Of a stretch of 34,308 nucleotides of DNA, positions 16,501 through 24,724 are shown in pieces (the stretch's first letter is position 1; each line of letters opens with the position of its first letter). The notes below the pieces were generated by a model. It was not told the origin of the DNA, did not search any database, and saw only the letters and a list, made by a program, of their open reading frames with translations. A program made the position numbers and the translations under genes. Origin of the DNA: an uncultured Bacilli bacterium (GTDB taxonomy: Bacteria > Bacillota_I > Bacilli_A > RFN20 > CAG-826); NCBI GenBank assembly GCA_944336335.1, contig CALVLC010000004.1, forward strand, positions 1-34,308, in the 5' to 3' direction.

Positions 16501-17676
16501 ATGGAAAAACAATACAAAATAGGGACGGAGGAGCAACAAGCATATTTTAAAGACTATAATATAGCTCCTAAAGGTTGTGCGTTTTTAGAGCCAGGTATCG
16601 TGGCGAAAGATTCTAAAGAATTTGTAGCTTTTAATATAGCTAAATCTTTCTACCAAGTTTATCCTGAAGTATTTAATCTAACTTATGTTTCTAAAAAAGT
16701 TGGATTAGATAAAGATGAAATCGCTAAACGCATTAAGAGAATGTATGATGAGAAACTTTTCATGTTAGTTTCAAATTCATATGTTGGTATTATGGGATTT
16801 GGTCTTTATTATTGGTTAGTTAAGTTAAAGAAAGATACTACCAAAGAAGAAAGAGAAGCTTTAACTAAACGGTTCCAAGAAAATGATCAAATTTGTACAG
16901 GTTATATGATGGAAGAAGGTGGAGACTTTGACTATTTTAACGGTAACCATATGAGGAATTTAGATAATCTCGTTTATGGCGTTTTAGATAAATTTAGATC
17001 TAACCGTTGTGTTGAATACGTTCATATTCTTCCTATTAGAAGACTTGTCCGTGAATCACACGTAAATATGTTTGATTGCAAAGAAGACTATAGACATTAT
17101 TTCTGGAGTGATGAACAATTAAAGAATGTTTTAAAGATGCAAAAGAAAATGGATAAATATGATTTTGCAATCATCGATGCTTTAAATAATTGTGGCAGCA
17201 TTGCTAACATGTTTGATTATGATGTTTTAGCAAAACTTTCTGGTTTAAACGCAGAAGAGATGAGAACAGATATCATGAAAATTGTTGATGACCAAAAAAC
17301 AATAATCCCAATGATTTATTTTAACTATGCAAGTTTAGGACTTAAGTTACATTTCTTTGCAGTTTCGTTATTCCAAAATACCCCAACTTATCGAGTTGAA
17401 CAAATTTGTGATGAACTTGCAAAAGAACCAGCTTTTGAAAATATCTTTGATTGTTGTGATGGACATCATAACTTTATTTTATCCGCTTATGAAGGAATCA
17501 CCGACCTTGATAAGATTAGAGAAAAGATTTTAAGTTATGGTGAAGTTATTGAAGTACTTGAAGCAAATTCTCCACGTCAATTTAGAAGATGGACTTGTCG
17601 TTTAGATGATAAAAATGGTTTCTATGAGGAATGCATTTTTACCGATGATGTCTTACTGGATAGAAGTAAGGAGTAG
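16501..17676 (+). CDS. Tandem Lrp/AsnC-like regulator
   Basis: A 391-residue protein that looks like two Lrp/AsnC units in a row. Winged-helix regions lie near residues 45-90 (VSKKVGLDKDEIAKRIKRMYDE) and 220-268 (YDFAIIDALNN...LAKLSGLNAEEMRTDI). Each is followed by an alpha/beta ligand-binding (RAM-like) region, the second ending in ICDELAKEPAFENIFDCCDG and IREKILSYGEVIEV. The tandem form also occurs in AhbA/AhbB-like siroheme decarboxylases, so an enzymatic role cannot be excluded. The start has a strong AGGAGG 11 nt upstream, and TAAAAT at about 16423 is a possible -10. It lies 12 nt before the acyl-CoA synthetase alpha gene, so it probably senses or controls that pathway. Confidence 0.7.
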   Translation: MEKQYKIGTEEQQAYFKDYNIAPKGCAFLEPGIVAKDSKEFVAFNIAKSFYQVYPEVFNLTYVSKKVGLDKDEIAKRIKRMYDEKLFMLVSNSYVGIMGFGLYYWLVKLKKDTTKEEREALTKRFQENDQICTGYMMEEGGDFDYFNGNHMRNLDNLVYGVLDKFRSNRCVEYVHILPIRRLVRESHVNMFDCKEDYRHYFWSDEQLKNVLKMQKKMDKYDFAIIDALNNCGSIANMFDYDVLAKLSGLNAEEMRTDIMKIVDDQKTIIPMIYFNYASLGLKLHFFAVSLFQNTPTYRVEQICDELAKEPAFENIFDCCDGHHNFILSAYEGITDLDKIREKILSYGEVIEVLEANSPRQFRRWTCRLDDKNGFYEECIFTDDVLLDRSKE

Positions 17677-17688
17677 GAGGAAAATCAT

Positions 17689-19089
17689 ATGAAAATTTTA
17701 GAAGCTAGAGATTACGTAGTTAATAATTTGAAATATGCTCTAAATCCTAAATCTATTGCCGTTGTTGGTGCCAGTAGATATCCAACGAAAGTTGGCTATA
17801 AAGTAGTTTATGAACTTATGAAATGGGGGTTTAAGGGAACGATTTATCCTGTAAATCCAAGAGCCGACCAAATTTTAGGTTTAAAATGTTATCACACTTT
17901 AAGAGATATTAAAGAAAGTGTTGATTTAGTATTTGTTGCAGTACCAGCTCACTTAGTTACACAAATTGTAAATGATGCAATTGAAATCAAAGCTAAAGTT
18001 TTAGTTGTTGCAACTAGTGCTTTTAAAGAAATTGGTAGAGAAAAACTTCAAAATGATATTGTTAATACTTGTCGTAAGGCAAAATTACCATTTATCGGGC
18101 CAAATCTTGTCGGTTTAGGTTCGCCATATCATCATTTTAACTGTGGATTTATTCCATATTTACCAGTTGAAGGGCCAATTGCTATGATTTCTCAATCTGG
18201 TGCAAACCTACTTGCTGCATTAGGTACCAGCCAAGCTGACCATTTTGGAATGTCATTCTTTGTTGGTTTAGGAAATAAAGCAGACGTCGACTTTGCAGAG
18301 TTTATTGAATACGCAGGACAAGATCCTCATACAAAATGCTTAGCAATTTATATTGAAGGTCTTGATTCACCTGAAGCTTTCATTTCTAGCTGTAAAAAAG
18401 TAGATAAACCAATAGTAGTAATTAAAGTTGGTGGAAGTAAGATTGGTGTTAAAGCAGCCTTTGCTCATACCGCTAGTGAAAATCCAAATGGCGATGAATA
18501 TTATGACAAAGTCATTAAAGATGCCGGAGCAATTAGAGCTCAAACCTGGCAAGAATTCCTCGATGTATCTTTAGCACTTGGATATTTACCACCTCTTAAA
18601 GATGATAAAGTTGTTATGATTACAAATGGTGGTGGGGCAGGACTTTTAAGTTGTGATCACTTTGAAAGACTTGGCATGCCTCTTCATGAACTAAAAGACA
18701 TTTCACCAATGCTTGCTCAAAGAATTAGAGCTTATATGCCAATGTTTGGATCACCATTAAATCCGGTCGATATTTCAGGTACTGCAACAGTTATTCAATA
18801 TAAAGGAGCTTTCCAACAAGCCTTGAGAGATCCTAATGTTGATGGTGTTTTAGGTGCAATTTGTCCAACAGCAGTAACTGATGTTTTAGGTGTTGCTAAA
18901 GCCGCTATTGAAGTTTATGAATCTACAAAAGATTTAAATAAACCATTTATCATGATTTGCCAAGGCGGCGAAGAATGTCATGAAGCAATTAAACTTTTAA
19001 GAGAACATAACATTCCAGCTTATCCAACAGCAGAACAAGCAGTTAATGCAATGGTGGCTCTATATAAATACGGAAAAAGCAAAAAATAA
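17689..19089 (+). CDS. ADP-forming acyl-CoA synthetase alpha subunit
   Basis: This 466-residue protein has the alpha-subunit layout of ADP/NDP-forming acetyl-CoA synthetases. An N-terminal CoA-binding Rossmann domain (SIAVVGASRYPTKVGYKV) is followed by succinyl-CoA-ligase-like domains, with ISQSGANL, KVGGSKIGVKAAFAHTAS and a C-terminal domain with NGGGAGLL and GSPLNPVDISGTA. His260 in AHTAS is at the position of the phosphohistidine. The enzyme converts acyl-CoA, ADP and phosphate to acid, CoA and ATP. The ATP-grasp beta subunit, needed for nucleotide transfer, is neither fused nor adjacent. GGAGG lies 8 nt before ATG 17689. The gene follows the Lrp-like gene closely and ends at a strong terminator. 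Confidence 0.85.
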   Translation: MKILEARDYVVNNLKYALNPKSIAVVGASRYPTKVGYKVVYELMKWGFKGTIYPVNPRADQILGLKCYHTLRDIKESVDLVFVAVPAHLVTQIVNDAIEIKAKVLVVATSAFKEIGREKLQNDIVNTCRKAKLPFIGPNLVGLGSPYHHFNCGFIPYLPVEGPIAMISQSGANLLAALGTSQADHFGMSFFVGLGNKADVDFAEFIEYAGQDPHTKCLAIYIEGLDSPEAFISSCKKVDKPIVVIKVGGSKIGVKAAFAHTASENPNGDEYYDKVIKDAGAIRAQTWQEFLDVSLALGYLPPLKDDKVVMITNGGGAGLLSCDHFERLGMPLHELKDISPMLAQRIRAYMPMFGSPLNPVDISGTATVIQYKGAFQQALRDPNVDGVLGAICPTAVTDVLGVAKAAIEVYESTKDLNKPFIMICQGGEECHEAIKLLREHNIPAYPTAEQAVNAMVALYKYGKSKK

Positions 19090-19113
19090 TTTAGTTTTGC
19101 AGTAATTTTCTCC

Positions 19114-19139
19114 GAGGCATCGCTATTTAGCGGTGCCTC
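19114..19139. terminator. Bidirectional terminator between convergent genes
   Basis: GAGGCATCGCT (19114-19124) pairs with AGCGGTGCCTC (19129-19139) over 11 bp with one wobble and a 4-nt loop, followed by ATTTTATT. It serves the acyl-CoA synthetase gene on the plus strand. The minus-strand XRE gene ends inside it, its TGA being the complement of 19138-19140. Confidence 0.85.
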
Positions 19140-19749
19140 ATTTTATTATTTTTAACTTATCGTTTATAGCAATTGTTAAAATAAGCGCTATCTGAACAGG
19201 AATCATTAAGAAGTATAATGGCCAGATATTGTACTCGATAAATTGCACGTAGCATGCAGTTATTAAAGTCCAAAAAAAGATACTTCTTACTATGAAAGTA
19301 TATAGTTTATTTTTCCATACTTTTGTAAAAAAGAGCATAACAATTGATGTTCCAGGCAAAGCCCATATAAAAATTTGCCAATAATTAATAGATGAAAAAG
19401 TAAATAGATAGACGTAAATGATAACTGCAAGCACCCAAACAAAGGAGCAATATAGAAGCTCGATTAAAGAATTGTTGATGATAATCTTTCTATTAAGATG
19501 ATTTATATACTTTATCTTGTCTTCAAAGCTTTGTTCATTTACTAAAAAGTCTAGTGTGACATTATAAAATTCACAAAGCTGATAAAGAGTTTGAATGTCG
19601 GGTAAAGTATCACCATTTTCCCATTTGCTGATGGCTTTATCGCTATATCCAAACTGTTCAGCTAGCTCTGTTTGAGTTATTTTTTTATTTTTCCTTAGAT
19701 TTGCAAGGTTTTTTGCAACAATCTTCTTAATATCTTTGTTTTCTGGCAT
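19138..19749 (-). CDS. XRE regulator with four membrane helices
   Basis: A 203-residue protein. Residues 8-70 are an XRE helix-turn-helix (ITQTELAEQFGYSDKAISKW, then ENGDTLPDIQTLYQL), and about four hydrophobic helices span 90-195. It is a membrane-tethered regulator of a type common in Firmicutes. The signal it senses is unknown. Its promoter has consensus -35 and -10 boxes and an embedded dyad, which suggests autoregulation. It is divergent from the exported-protein pair at 19906-23740, which it may control. Its end overlaps the terminator shared with the convergent gene. Confidence 0.85.
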   Translation of the reverse strand: MPENKDIKKIVAKNLANLRKNKKITQTELAEQFGYSDKAISKWENGDTLPDIQTLYQLCEFYNVTLDFLVNEQSFEDKIKYINHLNRKIIINNSLIELLYCSFVWVLAVIIYVYLFTFSSINYWQIFIWALPGTSIVMLFFTKVWKNKLYTFIVRSIFFWTLITACYVQFIEYNIWPLYFLMIPVQIALILTIAINDKLKIIK

Positions 19750-19755
19750 GTAAAT

Positions 19756-19784
19756 ATATTAATTTTTTATCAAGAGAATGTCAA
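19756..19784 (-). promoter_or_regulatory. Consensus promoter of the XRE membrane regulator
   Basis: On the minus strand a perfect -35 TTGACA (19784-19779), a 17-nt spacer and TAATAT (19761-19756) end 6 nt before the ATG at 19749. The predicted transcription start is the A of the start codon, so the mRNA would be leaderless. Confidence 0.8.
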
Positions 19785-19791
19785 TTCTCTT
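19772..19791. promoter_or_regulatory. Operator-like dyad centred on the -35 box
   Basis: AAGAGAAT (19772-19779) and ATTCTCTT (19784-19791) are perfect 8-bp arms around GTCA. The -35 box of the XRE gene lies inside this dyad, so a bound dimer would block RNA polymerase. The arms share AAGAGA with the adjacent hairpin at 19792-19823. Confidence 0.65.
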
Positions 19792-19823
19792 AAAAAGAGA
19801 GTGTTAGATTGAACTCTCTTTTT
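19792..19823. repeat. 11-bp inverted repeat in a divergent intergenic region
   Basis: AAAAAGAGAGT (19792-19802) and ACTCTCTTTTT (19813-19823) pair perfectly with a 10-nt loop. It looks like a bidirectional terminator, yet it lies between divergent genes where no upstream transcript should arrive. A second operator or a transcript insulator is possible. Confidence 0.55.
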
Positions 19824-19905
19824 AGTTCTTTTTGCTTATCGTGTTTTATTTTTGAAAACTTGATTAAATATTGTTGGTCAAAAAAGACCGATTATTGAAT
19901 TTACT

Positions 19906-20820
19906 ATGGAAATTAAAACTAAAAAGAAAATGTCAAAAAAGAAAGTAATCTTTACTAGCGTAGGGGTTGTCTTATGCATTGCTGTAGGAACTCTTACAGG
20001 TGTTTTACTTGCGAACCAATTATCACCTAAAGGAGTTGACTCATCTACTTTAGATGAAAACAGTTATTCTGATAATCCACAAAAGTTATATGAGAATTAT
20101 TTAGCTGATCCAAAAGATCCTTTGGAATATAAACCATATGATTTAGCTAATATCTCTATATATAAGTATTCGTTAAACAAATATACAACAAGCGAAGTCA
20201 CATCAACCGCAAACGCAGTAGCTCTTGGCTTTGCCACAAAACAAACCACATATGGTAAAAGCATCAAAAACGATGACAAATATTTTAACGAAAGTTTATC
20301 AAACGGATTTATTGGTGTTGCAAAAAGATTTTATCAAACAGGTGAAGAAGTAGATATTTATAGCGGCACACTTAAAAATGACGATAAGGGTGTATACGGA
20401 ACTTATACTGATGATAAAGAAATACTCGAATTAAAAGAATATGAAAATATTTGGGGTAAAAACTTAACTAATCCTGTTATTTATATCATATCTTCTAAAA
20501 CAGCGTTAGATACATCGGTTGTTTCTGAAACTGAACAAGGCTATAAGATATCATTAGATTTGGATCCAGTAAGTAGTGTTATTAAATATGCTAAACAAAT
20601 GGTTAGAATTTCTAATTTAACTGACACACCTAGATTTGATAAAGTTCATGTCGAATTTGATGTAGATAAAGAACTTAATTTATTAGAGATGAACGTTTCT
20701 GAACACTATAAAGCTGAGATGGGAATTTCAGCTGATACAACAGCAACTTTAACTGAAAAATATACTATCTTAGATAGTCCAATGGAAATACCAACTATAG
20801 ACGAAGAAATTTATTTTTAA
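19906..20820 (+). CDS. Membrane-anchored extracellular protein, partner of the next gene, function unknown
   Basis: This 304-residue protein has a lysine-rich N-terminus (TKKKMSKKK), one membrane helix (about 13-36) and an extracellular domain of about 265 residues rich in Asp, Ser, Thr and beta structure. There is no lipobox. No enzyme motif or known family is recognised. It is 16 nt upstream of the large secreted protein gene and surely co-transcribed with it. It is divergent from the XRE membrane regulator, and their shared 156-bp region carries the dyads described. A weak -10-like TATTGA lies 7 nt before the ATG, and no Shine-Dalgarno is visible. Confidence 0.75.
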   Translation: MEIKTKKKMSKKKVIFTSVGVVLCIAVGTLTGVLLANQLSPKGVDSSTLDENSYSDNPQKLYENYLADPKDPLEYKPYDLANISIYKYSLNKYTTSEVTSTANAVALGFATKQTTYGKSIKNDDKYFNESLSNGFIGVAKRFYQTGEEVDIYSGTLKNDDKGVYGTYTDDKEILELKEYENIWGKNLTNPVIYIISSKTALDTSVVSETEQGYKISLDLDPVSSVIKYAKQMVRISNLTDTPRFDKVHVEFDVDKELNLLEMNVSEHYKAEMGISADTTATLTEKYTILDSPMEIPTIDEEIYF

Positions 20821-20836
20821 AAAGGGGTAGAAAGAT

Positions 20837-23740
20837 ATGAAACCAATATTTAAGCAAATTACTTTATTCGCAAGCACTTTTGTCTTGTCGACTGGAATCG
20901 CATTCGCATCATTTTTTGATTATGGTGCTTTAAATCAAACTCAACCAGGTAATAACAATGGCGGAAACAATGGTGGGGACAATGGGCAAACAGAGAAACC
21001 AGTTTCACCTTCCGAAAAATTACTTAGTAGCATGCTAAGTATTGATGAAGCATTAATTGACGGCGGAATTGAAGTTACATTCGATAACAATACAGTAGAT
21101 ATCAATGTTGATGGTCAACTTGGGCTTGATACTTCAAATATTGCTAACACAAGATTTGAGGGAGACGTTAACGTTCAATATAACGGCATCAATTTTAATG
21201 GCGATATTAATTACTATGGTGGCAAAATCTTTTTTGATTATGAAAAAGCTAAATTATTTTTAGAAACTGATTCATTATTAGATTTTGTCAACATGATTCC
21301 AAATTATGGAATTAATGTTGCTTTACCTGAAGAACTTACAAAACTTGATATTAATAAAATCACAACTCAACTAAGTTCGATGGAGCCTGAAAAAGTAACT
21401 GGTGGTTATTACTTTAAATTAAATTTAACTGACAATATTGAACTCAAATTCAAAAGCGATGAAAACTATAATTTCATTGGTGTCAGAACAAATAAATTTT
21501 ATTTTGAAGATACATATATTTATTTAGATTTTAATGTTAAACAAGATTTAGAAGAAAACTTAGTTTTTACTGAACCAAATATTCTTGAATATCAAGATTT
21601 TGCACCAACCTTTGATTTAATAAATGTTTTATATAATACATTTACTAAAGATAACAACACATTAAATTTGAACGTTGCTATTTCAAATTTAGATAAACCT
21701 TATTTATCTTTTGGCGGTGATATTTCTTATGATACATCTCTTTCAAGGTTATCTTTTGATGGAAACGTATTTGAAGCAAATTATGATCGTACACATACTT
21801 TTAAATTAGGTATGCAAGATAGTAATTTGATTGTTAATTATAATAATTTAAAATTCAGAGTCGAAAATCAAAGCATCATCGGTATTTTAAATTATGTTTT
21901 GGAACAAGTTGGGGATGATTACCTTAATGACGCTTTAGCTGGAATGGGGGATATTCTTCAAAATACAGATATATTAGGTGCACTTGAGAATTTAAGTACT
22001 ATAAATAATTTGATTACAAATATTGAAGTAAGTAATAATTCTTTTATTGTAACTTTAAATTTGGAAGTTTTAGGAATAGGAGCAGATGACATTAAGATAA
22101 TTCTTAATTTTGATACACAAAATTTCCAAGGCATTCAAATTAAGGGACTTAATATAAGTGGATATAGTGTTGATATTAATTTAACAACTAAAGAGTATGC
22201 ACCAATCAACTTTAATTTAGAAGAATATACTGCAATTGATCCAGCACTTTGCCTTGTAGATACATTCTTTGCATTATCTAAGGAAACTAGATTCAGGTTA
22301 GATTTTACAGGTGGAGTTGATGATACAAGTGCTAGTAATCAAGATTTAAGCATTGATGGCGGACTTCAATTCGATATCGCTAACAAATATGGTTATGGCG
22401 ATTTAAATTTAGTTGATCCAACTTCATATAACCATAACATTAAAGTTGATATGAGAAGTTACGATGAAATCTTGTTTACTTATAACGATGTAACTAAAGG
22501 AAGATTCTCATCTAATTTCTTTACCGATGTTATTGATATGGTTAGTGAAATCTTAAATAACAAAGATGACCATTTCTATGAGTTATTTGGAGATTTATTA
22601 AATTCGATGTCTTCATTGCCAATTATGGACGCAATTAATGATAAAGATTACGGAAGACTCTTTGAAATCGGTTTAATCGATTCATTTAATGTAACAGATA
22701 GTTCAATCGAACTTGGTCTAAAAGGTGGATTAATTGGAATTGATTCGACATTAAATGTTGTTATAGGTTACGATAGAAATGTTTCAACAGCTAAAGATGC
22801 CTTAAAATATTTAGAAGTAAAAAATTTTAAATATGGTGATAGTGTTTATTCATTCAAAATTAATTTAAATAAATTTGACGATAAACTTGAAAGTGAAAGA
22901 CTTGACCCATCTTTAAATTATATCGATTTCGATAGTTTAACTGTTTTATTACGACTTGGTATTAATACATCAATATATAATCATTACCACTTTAAAGGAA
23001 ATGCTACTGTTAACTTATCTTTGTTAGGAGATATCGAAGTACTTAATATTCCTATTGAAGTTAAAATATTAAATGAAAAAGGAAATGTCAGCTTAGCAAT
23101 TGAGTTCTCTGATATTCCTCTAATTCCTGGCGTTAATTCTGGTTTATTCAATATATCAGATAGAAAAGCAAGTATTTATATGAAAGATGGTATGTTCTAT
23201 ATTTATAGAACAGAAACTAAACACGAATATGAATTCCCGCTTTTCAGAGATTACAAATATGAGACCTATGTTAAAGCAGATGCAAACAATTTCTTGGATA
23301 ATATTGTTACTTATCTCTGCAAAACCGTACTCGGTTTAAATGATTCAATAATGGAACAAATTATAGGCGATGGATCTACTGAAGATTCAGGTTCTAGTAA
23401 CGATTCTACAATTCATTATGAGAATTTATTAACAGATTACTCATATAACAGCGTAAGCGAAACACCATATTTCAATGTGGGTATTAACATGGTTGAACTT
23501 ACAAAAATGGATATGTTCACTGATTTATCTCTTAAAGTATATGTTAATGATGAGAAAAAAGAATTAAGTGGACTTGATGTTAATATTGGAATTGATGTAC
23601 TTGCAAGAATAAATATTGGTGCTTCATTGGATCTTCAAAATTTAGGTGAAAAATTTACTTTAGATGAAATGAATTCTTATATTGCAAATCATAGTAATGA
23701 TGCACTTAATGAAGTTATTGAAAACAAAACACGCATCTAA
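20837..23740 (+). CDS. Large secreted beta-repeat protein, function unknown
   Basis: A 967-residue protein with a signal peptide (residues 1 to about 25, cleavage near AFAS) and a low-complexity Asn/Gly linker (about 38-50). Roughly four diverged units of about 200-250 residues follow. Each has alternating hydrophobic strands such as a 'LNLNVAISNL' or 'FRLDFTGGV' strand, a segment like LSFDGNVFEANYD or INFNGDINYYGG, and a helical stretch such as IIGILNYVLEQ or VIDMVSEILN. The pattern resembles long curved beta-sheet proteins that bind hydrophobic ligands (LolA-like folds), but this is only a structural impression. There is no lipobox, sorting signal or C-terminal helix, so it is probably released or held by the protein encoded just upstream. 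GGGG lies 12 nt before the ATG. A terminator follows. Confidence 0.75.
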   Translation: MKPIFKQITLFASTFVLSTGIAFASFFDYGALNQTQPGNNNGGNNGGDNGQTEKPVSPSEKLLSSMLSIDEALIDGGIEVTFDNNTVDINVDGQLGLDTSNIANTRFEGDVNVQYNGINFNGDINYYGGKIFFDYEKAKLFLETDSLLDFVNMIPNYGINVALPEELTKLDINKITTQLSSMEPEKVTGGYYFKLNLTDNIELKFKSDENYNFIGVRTNKFYFEDTYIYLDFNVKQDLEENLVFTEPNILEYQDFAPTFDLINVLYNTFTKDNNTLNLNVAISNLDKPYLSFGGDISYDTSLSRLSFDGNVFEANYDRTHTFKLGMQDSNLIVNYNNLKFRVENQSIIGILNYVLEQVGDDYLNDALAGMGDILQNTDILGALENLSTINNLITNIEVSNNSFIVTLNLEVLGIGADDIKIILNFDTQNFQGIQIKGLNISGYSVDINLTTKEYAPINFNLEEYTAIDPALCLVDTFFALSKETRFRLDFTGGVDDTSASNQDLSIDGGLQFDIANKYGYGDLNLVDPTSYNHNIKVDMRSYDEILFTYNDVTKGRFSSNFFTDVIDMVSEILNNKDDHFYELFGDLLNSMSSLPIMDAINDKDYGRLFEIGLIDSFNVTDSSIELGLKGGLIGIDSTLNVVIGYDRNVSTAKDALKYLEVKNFKYGDSVYSFKINLNKFDDKLESERLDPSLNYIDFDSLTVLLRLGINTSIYNHYHFKGNATVNLSLLGDIEVLNIPIEVKILNEKGNVSLAIEFSDIPLIPGVNSGLFNISDRKASIYMKDGMFYIYRTETKHEYEFPLFRDYKYETYVKADANNFLDNIVTYLCKTVLGLNDSIMEQIIGDGSTEDSGSSNDSTIHYENLLTDYSYNSVSETPYFNVGINMVELTKMDMFTDLSLKVYVNDEKKELSGLDVNIGIDVLARINIGASLDLQNLGEKFTLDEMNSYIANHSNDALNEVIENKTRI

Positions 23741-23763
23741 AATAATTTGCAAGATAAACAATT

Positions 23764-23796
23764 AAGCAATCGTTATTAACTAGCGGTTGCTTTTTT
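23764..23796 (+). terminator. Rho-independent terminator after the secreted-protein operon
   Basis: AAGCAATCG (23764-23772) pairs with CGGTTGCTT (23784-23792), with one wobble pair and an 11-nt loop, and a T-run continues to 23796. Confidence 0.85.
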
Positions 23797-23886
23797 CTTG
23801 CTCGAGGAAATCAGCTAAAATAACACTTATTAATTAAGTCAAAAATTTAATATAATTATTGAGTAAGAACTGAAGAGGACAGATAA

Positions 23887-24714
23887 ATGATATTAAAGCA
23901 TAATGACTACTTGGAAATGGTTAAAAAGATTAGAGAAATAACCGATTTTAAGCCTTTAATTGGAGTTGTACTTGGAACTGGATTAGGGAACTTTATAGAT
24001 AATGTAGATGTTAAAGCTTCTATTTATTATAAAGATATACCTAATTTACCAATCTCAACTAACCCAGCACATAAGGGACGTTTTGTATTTGGCTACTATA
24101 ACAATATTCCATGTGTTTTTATGCAAGGAAGATTGCATTACTATGAAGGATTTACTCCTGAAGAAGTAATACGTCCAATTAGACTTATGGGAGCTCTTGG
24201 AATTAAAAAGCTAATTCTAACTAATGCAGCTGGCGGAATTAATTTAAATTTTAAACCAGGCGACTTTATGTTAATAGAAGATCATATTGATTGTTTTATT
24301 CCTTCTCCTTTAATTGGAGAAAACGATGATAATATCGGAACTCGCTTCCCAGATATGAGTGACCCTTACAACTTAGAATTAGTTGAAAAAGTTTATAAAT
24401 GCGCTAAAAATCTGGATTTACCAATTCACAAAGGTGTTTATGTTCAATATTCTGGACCACAATTTGAAACAAAGTCTTTAATTAAGGCCTTTAGAAATAT
24501 GGGGGCCGATGCATGTGGAATGTCAACAGCTACTGAAGCGGTTGCTTCTAATCATATGGGAGTTAAAACAATTGCTGTTTCTTTTATTTCTAATATGGCA
24601 TGTGGTATTGAAAAGAAAAAGATAACCGATGAAGAAGTGGTTATTGAAGCTAAGAAAGCAGAAGCTAATTTTACTAAATTAATTGGCGAAGCTATTAAAA
24701 TTTTAAGCGAATAA
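23887..24714 (+). CDS. punA: Purine nucleoside phosphorylase, trimeric type
   Basis: A 275-residue enzyme that splits inosine or guanosine with phosphate into base and ribose 1-phosphate, for purine salvage. Family motifs are present in order: VVLGTGLG (phosphate loop), PNLPISTNPAHKGRF, QGRLHYYEG, LTNAAGGIN, VQYSGPQFET, GADACGMSTATEAVAS (usually GMSTvpE) and SFISNMACGI with the base-binding Asn. TATAAT at about 23850 and AGAGGA before ATG 23887 give expression signals. The carboxylesterase gene starts 10 nt downstream. The symbol follows common usage for this family; the exact purine preference cannot be read from the sequence. Confidence 0.93.
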   Translation: MILKHNDYLEMVKKIREITDFKPLIGVVLGTGLGNFIDNVDVKASIYYKDIPNLPISTNPAHKGRFVFGYYNNIPCVFMQGRLHYYEGFTPEEVIRPIRLMGALGIKKLILTNAAGGINLNFKPGDFMLIEDHIDCFIPSPLIGENDDNIGTRFPDMSDPYNLELVEKVYKCAKNLDLPIHKGVYVQYSGPQFETKSLIKAFRNMGADACGMSTATEAVASNHMGVKTIAVSFISNMACGIEKKKITDEEVVIEAKKAEANFTKLIGEAIKILSE

Positions 24715-24724
24715 GGTTTCTTAT

